Origin: Aegilops tauschii subsp. strangulata
Taxonomy: Eukaryota > Streptophyta > Magnoliopsida > Poales > Poaceae
Length of the DNA stretch: 64,000 nucleotides
Assembly (NCBI RefSeq): GCF_002575655.3
Contig: NC_053038.3
Location: 146,894,885 to 146,958,884, forward strand
Direction of reading: 5' to 3'
Of this stretch, positions 36,645 to 48,028 are shown one piece after another. Every line of letters begins with the position of its first letter. The first letter of the stretch is position 1. The position numbers and the translations under genes are program-made. The notes beneath the pieces were generated by a model that saw only the letters and a program-made list of their open reading frames with translations, was not told the DNA's origin and searched no databases.

Positions 36645-38114
36645 ATGCGAAATCCATTGCTTGTCATCAGTTTAAATTGGTGAAGGGTACACATAACATA
36701 AATCTTATTCTTATTTCCTCGAGGTGATTAATTCCTTCTCCCAAAGTTTGTTCATGACGAGTAAATTCTTGATTCCAAGTGATTCATCTTTCTCTTCCGG
36801 AGTTCAATGTTTTCTTGGTCATATCGTCGCGAAGCTCCATCTAAATAATTACAACACTTTGTCTTGTTCTTTTCAACCTTCATTTTCTATCATCCTTTTG
36901 TTTACCGGAGTTCCTCATGGAGGCTCTACATGGTGGTTCGTCAAGGATTCATTTCATTCTTCAATTGTTCTTCAAGATTTCTCTCAAATTTATGATCCGC
37001 CAAGCTATACTCTAAAATAAACATGGTGTTCAACACATGTATTGTTTTGAGGAGTTCAAGCATTCTTCATCTTGCATTCCAAAGTACAATTCGTTCTACC
37101 TTATCATTTGAGGTGGTGTTATGTCATTCTTGACAATTTTAGTTCGTGTTTCATGACACATGTTGTCAAGAATGAGATATTTTAAATCCACCAATCTTTT
37201 TGTTGGAGTTATCTTGTGTCATGTTTCACCTAAAGCATTCCCTAAGGAATGTTGCTATTATGGTGCTTATCAATGATCCAAGTTTTCTCCTATCCTCTCG
37301 GCAGAAGAAGTTTTCATCTCTTCGTTGATCTCAAGCAACCAATTATTTTCGTTAGTGGCAAAATTTCATCTCATAATTTTGAGAAGTTTTCCATAAGCCC
37401 AATGCAGGCTTATTCGTTTCGTTATTGGTTTTCCAACAACTCCGTTATAACCTTCTTGGAAGGGTGCTTTCCAAGCACATTTGTGGAAGAAGTTGGCATT
37501 TTCTTCTCCGTTCTTTTATTCCAATGATCTATCTTCTATTCTTTCTTCTGGAGGCTTGGTGATGTTCTTCACTCATCATCTCGAACTGTGAGGATTGTGT
37601 TCCTTTGTGCTTATACATTAAACCGGAGTGTCGTGTCCTCTTTTTCAAGTTCTTCCCATTTTGTCAAGTTTTGCTTCTCTTTTCTACCGGAGTGCTGCCT
37701 GCATTCTTTCATTCTCATTCCTTGCTTATTCCGTTTCAACCGGAGTGGTTACATGTCCTTCCTTGTCACTGGAGCTCTTCATTCATGTCTTGCAGCCCAT
37801 GTCTTTTTGCAATGTTCCTTGTTCCTCTTCTCTAACGGAGTGTTTTCAACTTCGTTGACCTCCGTTGTATTCTTTTCTCGAAATTATTTAACCTCCAAGG
37901 TTCACATGGTGTTCCTTGTTTCTATTTTCTACCGCAGTGCTCTCAATTGTGTTCAACTCCGTTGTATTCCTCCTTTCAACTTTTCAACCTCTCAAGGTTC
38001 TTTGGTATCACTCGTTTCTACAAGAAGCAACTTCGTTTTACCTCTTCCTCTTCCGCTTCTCTCCGGTGCCATCCTTAGATCTCGAGACGAGATCTCTTAT
38101 TAGTGGAGGAGAGT
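36645..38114 (+). other. Element B internal domain, segment 3
   Basis: Non-coding, strongly T/C-rich, with repeated accggagt words near 36796, 36904, 37622, 37686, 37738 and 37833. It ends with atctcgagacgagatctct and ttagtggaggagagt before the LTR. The ctcg-gacgagat and purine-tract pattern is like the gag-pol end of E (about 32543-32576), suggesting B descends from a Tekay-like element whose coding region was replaced or lost. Frames of up to 171 codons here have no recognisable motif. Confidence 0.6.
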
Positions 38115-39877
38115 TGTGACGCCCCAAGACCAGCGCTCCAGATGCCTTCCATGGATTCCGAGATTTGTCGTGTGATTTGTTTTGCTTGTTGCTCTCATAA
38201 TTGCATCATGTGCATTGCATCATGTCATCTTGCACCCCTTTTTAAAACCCAGCTAAATAAATTGCATAGATCTTTCGATCTATTTAAATCGAAGGAATTC
38301 ACATGGTGATTTCTCGTTCTAACATATCATCCCAATATATTAGGGGGCTATAATAAATATTCCATTAATTTGGAATTGACCATCACACACTTGCAAAAAT
38401 AAATCCCAATGCCTTTGTTATCACAATTCTTGGTCTCTAACTTTGCCATATATCCTTTCATCATTTTTCCAAACACCACCTAAATTCTCAACATTTTTTG
38501 GACCTTTCAAACGCCCACTTCTTATTCAAACTCATTTGAATTAAATTCAAATGAGTTCGAATCCAATCTTCGCCCATGCTCACTTTCTAGTGTTCTTGGT
38601 TCAAGCTCATTTTTATGAGCCCAAGAAAATTGTCCTCATGCTCAAATTACTTTCCCTAACCCCTCTTCATTTTTCCTTCTCTCTAATGCTTTTCTGTTAA
38701 AGAAAATTAAAGAGAGAGGAGAGAGCCCAGCCCAGCTGCATCTCCCAACAGTGCAGCTGGCCACCTAGACCTCCACCCAGACCGGCCCAACCTCCCCTAG
38801 GCCCAGCAGCTCCCTATCTAACCCTGCAACCCCCTCGATCGATCTCTCCCTCGAGCGCCGCCAAAGAGAGAGAGAGAGAACAGCAGCGCCTCGCCGGATC
38901 CCCATCTCCCTCCGTCGGGCGACGCGCCTCCTACCTCTCCGCGACCCCCGCTGCACCTCCTTCTCCAGCTCGTCGTCGACCTCGCTTCACCTCTGCCCAG
39001 ACCAGCGCCACCCCTACCCCGCTCTGCACCTCCTCCTCCGCACCACAGCCTCGTCAGCTCCGGATCCGTCTCCCACGACTGCGCCGCCGGCCTCCCAACA
39101 CCGCCGCGAGCGCGCGACCCCACGTCCCCGCCGGCTCCCGTCACCCCTGCCTCGACGCCTGCGTCGCCTCCCCGTGCTCCAGTCGCACTGATGTCCGGAG
39201 TTCCAAGTCCACCACCTCCGTTGTTCGTCCCAAGCTCCGGCGAGATCACGACCGGACTGACTCCGGTGGCCCGTCCCCGTCGGCGTTGACCTCCACCGTA
39301 GGCCACCCGCCAAGCCGCAGGAGCACTGCCGCTGCTGCCTTGCTTCTGCATCATTCGCCATGTCCCGCTGGAGGCCACGCGCGATCCCGCGTTGACCCCA
39401 TCGGCGTGGATCCCATTCGCCAGCAGCCGCACACCACTCATCGCTCTAGTCCCAGTGGCCTCGTTCGCCTCCTCGCTGCTGCCTTCGAGCGCCATCGATG
39501 CATCTTCGTGTGGAACCTGCCAAGTACCCCTGGTTGCCCCAAGCAACACACCGCAAGCGCCAAGTACCACGACGGCCCTCGAAGAGTTTGGATTGGATAA
39601 GTCCGGCGATGCTCTTGTACAACTACGTTGCCGAGACCGAGACCGGCAAGTCCACATAGACGCCCGAACGACTACCCCTCTGAAACCTTCAAGACCGTCA
39701 CGTGAACGACTACCATCGACCCTCAACACCACAAGTACACCTTCGGATACGCCAAGGTCGACTACGTGCGGCGGTGCGACAAGTACCTCTACCGACTACG
39801 ACCGGCGATGCGACAAGTACCTCTTTTGACGACCCCAAACGTCTACGAAATGTGTACCACTATGCCGGAGACCTCGG
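38115..39877 (+). repeat. Element B 3' LTR, first part
   Basis: Begins tgtgacgccccaag after a purine-rich tract and continues, after removal of C, at 53216. The termini TGTGAC and GTAACA form an imperfect 6-bp inverted repeat. It contains a GC-rich block (about 38740-39570), like the LTRs of D, E and F. The last five bases (39873-39877, ctcgg) are the left target duplication of C. Frames in the GC-rich block are not called as genes. Confidence 0.82.
39873..39877. repeat. Left target-site duplication of element C (ctcgg)
   Basis: ctcgg precedes tgtcggtgtc at 39878 and recurs at 53211-53215 directly after gactccctca. Confidence 0.92.
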
Positions 39878-40356
39878 TGTCGGTGTCAAAACCGGAGGAT
39901 CTCGGGTAGGGGGTCCCGAACTGTGCGTCTAAGGTCGACGGTAACAAGAGACAGGGGACACAATGTTTACCCAGGTTCGGGCCCTCTCTATGGAGGTAAT
40001 ACCCTACTTCCTGCTTGATTGATCTTGATGAATATGAGTATTACAAGAGTTGACCCACCACGAGATTGTAATGGCTAAACCCTCGAAGTCTAGCCTGTAT
40101 GACTATGGTAATGAATATCCCCCCTCCGGACTATGTCCTCCGGTTTATATAGACACTGGGAGGATCTAGGGTTATACAAGGTCGGTTACAAAGAAAGGAA
40201 TCTACATATTAGGTCGCCAAGCTTGCCTTCCACGCTAAGGAGAGACCCATTCGGACACGGGTGTAGTCTTCGGTTTTCGTATCTTCACAGCCCATCAGTC
40301 CGGCCTATGGCTAACAGGCCGGACGCCCGAGGACCCCTTAGTCCAGGACTCCCTTA
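39878..40356 (-). repeat. Element C 3' LTR
   Basis: 479 bp. It aligns with 52757-53210 but carries extra bases near 40218-40280. On the minus strand it begins TAAGGGAG where the other copy begins TGAGGGAG, so the terminal TG has mutated. Confidence 0.9.
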
Positions 40357-40894
40357 GTAGCCCTTGAACCTGGCTCCAATGACAAGGTATCCGGCGCGTA
40401 GATCTGTCTTCGGCATTGCAAGGCGGGTTCCTCCTTCCGAACTCCAAGATAGTCTTCGGACGTATTGAACGTGTCCGGACCTGTAACCACACACAACCGC
40501 AGAGAGGATATCGTATTCCACGAGTCGAATCTGCTGACAACTTTTTGTAACATGACATCACGCCTGCGCGGTCATAATTTCGAACCGTTTTTCGTCTGCC
40601 GCTCCACGTTTCGAGACGCGGTTTCCATTGGCACGTCTTGTCAAAGCAGAGATCGTGTCCCCTTATTGCGAGATTCTCATCAATACGGGCGTGGGTAACC
40701 CAACCGTGCCATTTACACAGTCCTTGGGAATAGGCGAGTTTTGAGGCGAGTGGGGAGGCGTTCAATATTCACTGCCTTTATAAGGAGATAAGAATCCCCT
40801 TTCTTCACCCACGCCTTCTCTACCTCTCTATCCTTCCATTCTCGAGCTCCAGCGCCCAAGTTCCCATATTCCCATCTCTAGGAAGCACTCAATC

Positions 40895-43800
40895 ATGTCC
40901 GGATCCGGAGGCCATGGCAAGTGGATGGTCTCCTCCGTCAAGGAGAAGGACATCACCCAGCTCCGGGCGGCGGGGTATCTGGCGAAAGGAATCGCCCACC
41001 GTCTGCCCGCCAAGGGGCAAGTTATCCCCACCCCGAAGCCTACTGAGAGGGTAGTTTTCCTCCCTCACTTCGTCCACGGATTGGGGTTTCCACTTCACCC
41101 TTTCGTCCGCGGACTGATGTACTATTACGGGCTAGATTTCCATGATCTAGCGCCGAACTCCTTCCTCAACATCTTGGCATTCATTGTCGTGTGCGAGGCC
41201 TTCCTTCGCATCCATCCCCACTTCGGCCTATGGCTCAAGGTCTTCAATGTGAAGCCGAAGGTGGTGGACGGCCAGCACGCGGAGTGCGGAGGCGCCATGG
41301 TAAGCAAGATGCCCAACGTCACCTGTCCCACAAGCACTTTTGTGGAGACTGTCAAGGAGTGGCAGAAGCAGTGGTTCTACATCACAGAGCCGCGCGGCAC
41401 CACTTGGGCGGCGGCTCCTGAGTTCAAGGCCGGAGCTCCAATGCGGCTCACCTCCTGGAAGGAGAAAGGCCCCAACTGGTCAGCGTCAGACGAGCTGATA
41501 GCGCTGCAAACGCGGATTCAGAGCATGGTGGAGAAAGACGTCAAGCTCGTCGACTTGATCCAGGTGATGCTGGTTCGCCAGATTCTCCCCTGCCAACGCC
41601 GAAACTTCCCTTTATGGGAATACGATCCGGTGAAGCACTAGACCCTAGAAGGGCTCTTCGGAACTACTCACGAAGGTGCCTAGAAGTTGCTCTTCAAGGG
41701 CAACGAGAAGCCGCCGGTCATAGATTCAGACCGCGGGCACGATCACACCCATCCCGATGAGGTAGGTCCATCTTTTCTTAAGGCGTACCTTCTACTTGTT
41801 TATTCAAGGAGGATGCCTAATCTTTGCTGCATTTCTTTAGGTGTGGACGGAGAGAGTGGAGCGGATCCACAGTTCGGCTCCGCTGCCCGAAGAGCTAGTT
41901 ATCCCGCTTCTGGCGAAGATGCTGGTTCCGGTGCCCTCTAGGCCGCCGGAAAAGAAGGCCAAGAAGAATGCCAAGGGGGACAAAGGTGGCCCCGTCGCAA
42001 GAGTGCTTCAGACATGACATCCGAAGACGAAGCGACCCTTTCCTCCGCCACCAAGGACGACGATGACATGGAGGAGGAGGAGAACAACCCTCCCCCTGAG
42101 GAGGGAAAGAAGAAGAGGGCGGCCTCCACGAACCTGGAGGCGGAGACGTCCAAGAGGGGGAAGGGCTCCCTCGCGGATAACTCTGTGTGGGACGTCGAAA
42201 GCAGTCCGGAGCGACGCCCCCGCTCTAAGCCTCGGGCTGCGTCGTAAGTGCTAGGACTCGTACATACACATATATCCGGCCTCTCCTCTTTATTGTATTG
42301 ACATGATTAATTATGCAATTGCAGTCCGGCCCACAATAGCTCCCAGCGATCCTCAACGGGAGGCTCGTTGGATTCAAAGGAGATGGCTAGCGAGTCACCG
42401 CCGACCGCTCACTCTCACAGGGCCAAGGACGATGCGGAGGTGCTGTCCCGAAGGACTTTCCCAGGCCGGGGAGAGGCTCAGGTGGCGCCCGAAGGCGAAG
42501 CCTCCGTCACGGGACACCAGGGGGAGCCAATCCCCATGGAGACTGGTGATGAGGGCTGTACTCAGTTTGGTCCTCAGTTGGACCTGATTTTGGAGACCGA
42601 TGCGGCTCCGGAATCCAGCACGCAACCTCCTTCGAAAGAAGGGGGTATGCCTATTCCGTCGGTGACCCCTGTCCAACCAGGGGCACCAGATAATCTGCTG
42701 GAAGCACTGCGAGGCGCTTCCATTGTGGATGAGCACCGTGTTCTTATGGGCACGGTGATTGAAAGGGTTCAGTCCGCCAAGAGCGGACTTACCGAAGCCT
42801 GCAACAGCCTGCTGACAAGTTTTAAGGTAAGCGACACAAAAAGAGAAAATCCCAATATAGACAGTAGCCCCTGAGACACTGTCCGGTGTTCAGAAATCCG
42901 GACAGAGGATCAATTATTTATAGCAGGAAACTAACTGAATTTGTCTGAAGTGAATATGCAGGTGCCGCTTCTGGCCGCGGCCTCGCATACTGCCGAAGTC
43001 TCCGGACTGAAGCCGAAACTGGAGCAGGCCAAGGAGGAGCTCATCCAAGTGAAGAGGCAGCTCCAGGAGAAGCAAGGTATGTAATAGCCCGTTATATATT
43101 CAGGAAATAGTAAAATGATGTATATTGACTAAAGTGTCATGATATGAATAGGGGTAACGACCAAGGTCGAAGCCCTCAGAAAGGCCCTGATCGAAGCCGA
43201 GGGAAGGCTGTCAAGGAGCAAGCCGCCCGCAAGAAGCTCAAGGCCCGTGTCAACGACGTCCAGCAAGAGCTCCAAGACGCGGTGAGGAAGTGCGAGACCT
43301 TGGAGCGTGATGCGTCGGTTCGAGAGACCGAACTCGCCAAGGCTCGTCAGAGCGCGGAGACGGCCCGGAATGAGGCCCAGGGCGCCCTCCAAGAGATCCA
43401 GGAGGCCAGGAAGATCGCAGAGGGTAAGGCATTTAGTATGGAAAGCAAATATGTGAAGAGGAAGTATCTTTGACTAACCAGGATTCGGAGTTCTCCAGGA
43501 GCTTTTGCTGATCTGCCACGTAGTGTGTCCGACGCCGCGGAGTTCTTCTGAGCCGGAGAATGGAGCTCCACGGAGAAGCTGTTCTAGTCGCAATATCTTG
43601 CGCCAGAACATCCGGTGCCCTTCAGCGATCAGCTAAAATAGCTGGTCGAGCTGCACAGGGTGGCCGAACTGGCCATGAAGGATTTAATAATCCGGTTGTG
43701 GCCAGCCGAAGTTATACCCAGCAGTTACTTCGGCCTCGTGAAGTGGCTGGTGGATGCCTGCCCTCGGCTGGACGCCGTCAAGTGGTCCGTCTGCATCGAG

Positions 43801-43983
43801 GGCACGCGTATGGCCCTTGCCCTCGTCAAGGTCTGGTGGGCGAAGATGGACACCATCAAGATTGTGATCGAAGGGCCACCCGAGGGCAAGGAGCACCGCA
43901 CACCCGAGCGGTATTTTGGTGACGTCCTGGAGGGGTCTCATATTGTAGCGACGCAGTGTTCACAAGACATTATCTTTGAATAA
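40895..43983 (+). pseudogene. Six-exon antisense gene inside element C, broken
   Basis: Opposite to the element. Exons I can place from splice signals and frame: 40895-41761, 41841-42243, 42325-42826, 42962-43076, 43152-43423, 43482-43983. Donors are GTAGGT, GTAAGT, GTAAGC, GTATGT, GTAAGG; each acceptor ends in AG after a short pyrimidine or A/T stretch. Phases agree between exons 1-2, 2-3, 3-4 and 4-5. Exon 1 begins MSGSGGHGKW and carries the domain usually annotated as 'putative gypsy type transposon' (PF04195 type; PHFVHGLGFPLHPFVRGL). Exon 2 is acidic/lysine-rich. Exons 4-5 are coiled-coil-like (EQAKEELIQVKRQLQEK; ELQDAVRKCETLERD). The last exon ends with RLWPAEVIPSSYFGLVKW and a conserved-looking tail. 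Two in-frame stops in exon 1 (41639-41641, 41681-41683) and frameshifts in exons 2, 5 and 6 make it a pseudogene. The function of this family is unknown to me. Confidence 0.75.
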
Positions 43984-45224
43984 ATGTATTCAAGTTGCCT
44001 CTACCTTGTATGATAAAACAAAGTGATTTTGTAATATAATGTTTGTTAGGTTAAAACATTTACCTCCTGGGCAGCTGTGTTGTATGAAATATGAGGGTTG
44101 GCCAGTCGTCGGCTTCTGCCCCCACGTAGGTAGTACGGAGGTGTTCGAGATGGAATCTAAACACTCTTGATCCAATTATATGGTCCTTGAAGGAGTTGTT
44201 TAGCGCAACGAACCAGGCAACCAGACTATGCAGCTTGAACGCCCTCACTTAGCCATAGGAGTTTGAGAATAAAAAAATGTTGGCGCAGCCCCTAGTATAC
44301 GAACTAGAGTGTTATAAGCGCCTGATCGGGAAGTACCGATCCTTCGCGTAATGTGGAAGAAATCTCCAACGATTTGCATCCTCCGAAGATCTGACCGGCT
44401 CTCGCCGCATCATGACAGTCAGTTTTTGGCTTTCTCTACTGAGGTGCTCCTTTGGATAAACCAAGGCACAATCGCAGTAGTTCTCCCATTACTACCTTAG
44501 CCGATATAGCGGAACGTCAGGTAGCAAGCACAGGAGCCGGGCAATCCAACTATTGACCAAAGACATGATTAGGAGCTAATGCATATAGTGCTAAATTCGG
44601 GGTGCCGAACTATACTATAAAAAAGTGTACGGACTTTTGTTGCCGTAGTGCGGGGTGCTATGAAGCCCCTGGCAAATATGAAATGTACCAAAGTGTACGG
44701 GTGCTATCTAATAAGGTTACCCACAGGAGGGAGAGAAAAATGAAAGGAAAAGAATGAGGGTGCAAAGATAATAGGCTAGGGCCATAAAGCTCGGGCCACG
44801 AACTGTTTTCATTGTAATTTGATTAATACGTCAAGGTGTATTTGATACAAGTAGTGCGATGAGCAACAGGCTATTTAACATGCCGAAACCAAGGGAGAGC
44901 TGCATGTGGGTCCTGAAAAACAGGTGGAGTGACCGTTACGAGACCACCTAGGAAGTCCCCCATATGTCTGTGTTTCATGCCGTCTTGGTGTGTTTGTCCT
45001 TCGAGAGGACCCATGATCAGGCCATCGGATGGGGCCAGCGGGATTGAGACCTAAAAGAAAAAAATAGAAGTGAAAGTATGTGTGTATCCGGTGCCGGTTG
45101 AGCCGCACTATGGATCACAAGCTAGCTATGCCTCCGTCAATGCCCATGGAATTTTGAGTGCGTAATTATGTACGCGCGGCACGACAGCGACCACTTGATC
45201 GGGACTGAGACAGAGGCTGAATTG
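43984..45224. other. Element C stretch where pol would be expected
   Basis: About 1.2 kb between the antisense gene and the 3' end of gag-protease. No RT, RNase H or integrase motif is found on either strand, only short random frames. The pol region seems deleted or never present. Confidence 0.6.
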
Positions 45225-46886
45225 CTAGTCGAGCTCCTGACGAGCCAAGCTGTCCTGCTGCAGGGTAGTTCGGACCCTCTTAACGGAGTCCGTGGGCTTG
45301 GCAGCCGAATTAGAGTTTTTCCTGAGAAGGCCGCTCTGTACTTCTGCTGCTAAGGCAGCTGTGTGCTCTTCTGTACGGAGGGAGTGTTTCGTATTTCCGT
45401 TGACCGTGATGACGCCGCATGGACCGGGCATCTTGAGCTTGAGGCAAGCATAGTGTGGTACTGCATTGAATCGCGCAAATGCGGTTCCTCCGAGCAGTGC
45501 GTGATAGCCGCTGCGAAAGGGGACGATGTCGAAGATTAACTCCTCACTTCGGAAATTGTCCGGAGATCCGAAGACAACCTCTAGTGTGATTGAGCCAGTA
45601 CACCGGGCCTCTACACCTGATATGACTGCTTTAAAGGTAGTCTTTGTGGGCTTGATCCGTGATGGAGTGATGCCCATATTTCGCACTGTATCCTGATAGA
45701 GCAGGTTGAGGCTGCTACCTCCGTCCATAAGGACGCGCGTCAGGTGAAATCCATCAATGATTGGGTCGAGGACTAGTGTGGCTGAACCGCCATGACGGAT
45801 ACTAGTTAGATGATCCCGATGATCAAAAGTGATCGGGAATGACGACCATGGGTTGAATTTTGGGGCGACAGGCTCTATCGCGTAGACGTCCCATAGTGCG
45901 CGCTTGCGCTCCCTTTTGGGGATGTGTGTAGCATATATCATGTTCATTGTTTTGACTTGAGGGGGAAACTTCTTCTGTCCCCCTGTGTTCGGTTGCCGGG
46001 GCTCCTCATCGTCATCGTCGCTTTGAGATCCCTTTTCCCTGTTCTCGGCGTTTAATTTGCCGGCCTGTCTGAAAACCCAATAGTCTCTGTTGGCATGATT
46101 GGCTGGTTTGTCTGGGGTGCCATGTATCTGGCACAGACGATCGAGTATGCGGTCCAAGCTGGATGGTCTTTGATTGTTTCTTCTGTACGGTTTCTTCCGC
46201 TGGCTGGACTTGGAGCCGCTGAATCCGGCATTAACTGTGGTGTCGTCAGAATTATCACCATTGCTTCGGCGTTTGTGTCTGTTACGTCGGAGCTTGCCGT
46301 TGCTGTTTTTGACCTCGGACAGGCCTGCCTCGCTGGCTGTGCTTTTGCTACGGGCCAGCCAGCTATCCTCACCAGCACAAAAGCGGGTCATGAGTGCCGT
46401 GAGGGCTGCCATAGATTTTGGTTTTTCTTGGCCGAGGTGGCGGGCGAGCCATTCGTCATGGATGCTATGTTTAAAGGCCTCTAGGGCTTCGGCATCTGGA
46501 CAGTCGATGATCTGGTTCTTTTTGGTTAGGAACCTAGTCCAGAATTTCCTGGCCGACTCTCCAGGTTGTTGGACTATGTGGCTTAAGTCATCAGCGTCTG
46601 GTGGCCGGACATATGTACCTTGGAAGTTGTCGAGGAAGGCTTCTTCCAAGTCCTCCTAGCTGCCGATAGAATTTTCAGGCAGGCTGTTTAACCAGTGCCG
46701 AGCTGGTCCTTTAAGCTTTAGTGGGAGATATTTGATAGCGTGGAGGTCATCTCCGCGGGCCATGTGGATGTGGAGGATAAAGTCCTCGATCCATACCGCG
46801 GGATCAGTTGTCCCGTCGTATGATTTGATATTCATGGTTTGAACCCTTCGGGGAATTCCTGATCCATTACTTCGTCGGTGAAGCAA
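45225..46886 (-). pseudogene. Element C gag (C-terminal part) and protease
   Basis: On the minus strand the frame runs from about 46886 to 45225 with one in-frame TAG at 46658-46656; both parts are in the same frame. The first part has the capsid-like segment AVWIEDFILHIHMARGDD and PARHWLNSLP. The second continues with gag (FLDNFQGTYVRP, FWTRFLTKKNQI), a basic Arg/Lys/Ser linker, then an aspartic-protease-like domain with VLMDGGSSLNLLY (D-G-G in place of the usual D-T/S-G) and a typical later strand SGYHALLGGTAFARFNA. It ends after RTEEHTAALAAE without going on into reverse transcriptase. The N-terminal part of the gag region lies beyond F at 51308-52707. Confidence 0.82.
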
Positions 46887-46954
46887 AGAGGGTGTGCGGC
46901 GCCTCTATACCTAGCCGCATCGCGTTGTAGCTCCGATGGAGTCCGTCTGCGGTT

Positions 46955-46959
46955 GTCGG
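46955..46959. repeat. Left target-site duplication of solo LTR F (gtcgg)
   Basis: gtcgg precedes tgtcacgacc at 46960 and recurs at 51100-51104 after gggtgtcaca. Confidence 0.9.
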
Positions 46960-47440
46960 TGTCACGACCGGTTTTCCAATAAAACATTTATTGAGAAACC
47001 GATCCCTTTAACGGACCAATAGAGAAGAATCCTTCTTACTGGTAGACAAATTCTTGATTACAGAAAAATCCAGGAGTACTAAATATAATACAAGGTTGAG
47101 CGGAGGCTGCTCAACAATTTATTACAAGCACGCCGATATTATACATAAAGGCGGATATGACACAAGGGTGTGGTGGCATAACTACTGACTCGTGATAAAA
47201 GTGGTGGTGGATATGTCACAGTGAAGAGGGTGACATGACTCCTAAATCTAACAGCTCATCGAGCGTCGAAGTGAGGCTTGCGGACTTTTATTTGGGGTGG
47301 CGGAAGCGTATATAATACAAGTGACCAAAACCAGGATCGCACGGGATTGACTGGGACTCCTCTAGGCGTCGGACTCGCTATCAAACTCATCATCCATGAG
47401 ATTGCCTTCGTCAACATCTGGCCAAATCAACAAGCCAGGT

Positions 47441-47459
47441 GAGTACTATGAAAGTACTC
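47441..47459 (-). promoter_or_regulatory. GAGTACT hairpin in F
   Basis: gagtact (47441-47447), loop atgaa, agtactc (47453-47459). It stands at the same relative place as the hairpins in the D and E LTRs, next to cgcaagac, which parallels cagcaagac in D. The donor GTAAG is not kept here. Confidence 0.45.
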
Positions 47460-47663
47460 GCAAGACAGTTTGGACATAATATATAACAAATGCAAACATG
47501 ATGCATGTGAACAGATTAATAATGCACACTCAGATAAAAAAATAGCAATGCATGGGAAATAAAACGGAAGTCGGGCGGTAGTCCTCCCGAAATCCCAATG
47601 TAATATTGAAGGCCAATCGAGTGTCTGAAATGACTCCTCGAAAGGGTACAAATAAATTAATAA

Positions 47664-48028
47664 TGCCGCAGTCGGGTGTCAGGGCGACACCACATAAAGG
47701 GCTTATAATGAAATATAAACGATAGTGCATGCCACAGTCGGACGTCTGAGCGACCTCACGTAAAGGGCTTATATCAAAAGTAAATAACAAGAATGCCACA
47801 GTCGGACGTCTGAGCGATATCACATAAAGGACTTATATCAAAAGTAAATAACAAGAGTGCCACAGTCGGACGTCTGAGCGACGTCACATAAAGGGCTTCT
47901 ATCAAAAGTAAATAACAAGAGTGCCCCAGTCGGACGTCTGAGCGACATCACATAAAGGGCTTATATCAAAAGTAAATAACGAGAGTGCCCAAGTCGGACA
48001 TCTGAGCGACATCACATAAAGGGCTTGT
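47664..48028. repeat. About six tandem copies of a 64-bp unit in F
   Basis: The unit starts gccacagtcggacgtctgag and includes cacataaagggcttatatca and agtaaataacaagag. Copies are adjacent with no unique spacers. They differ by a few bases, the first being most diverged. Probably family-specific LTR expansion. Confidence 0.85.

Noticed and set aside
37588..38103. Frame of 171 codons in B, rich in Phe/Ser/Leu
   Set aside because: Composition reflects a T/C-rich strand; there is no conserved motif and no similar frame in the other B segments.
40895..41641. Frame of 248 codons taken as a host gene on the plus strand
   Set aside because: It lies between the LTRs of C, carries the transposon-associated PF04195-type domain, and continues beyond an in-frame stop into further exons of the element-borne antisense gene.
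47664..48028. Regular repeats resembling a CRISPR array
   Set aside because: Units of 64 bp are directly adjacent with no unique spacers, and lie inside a plant solo LTR.
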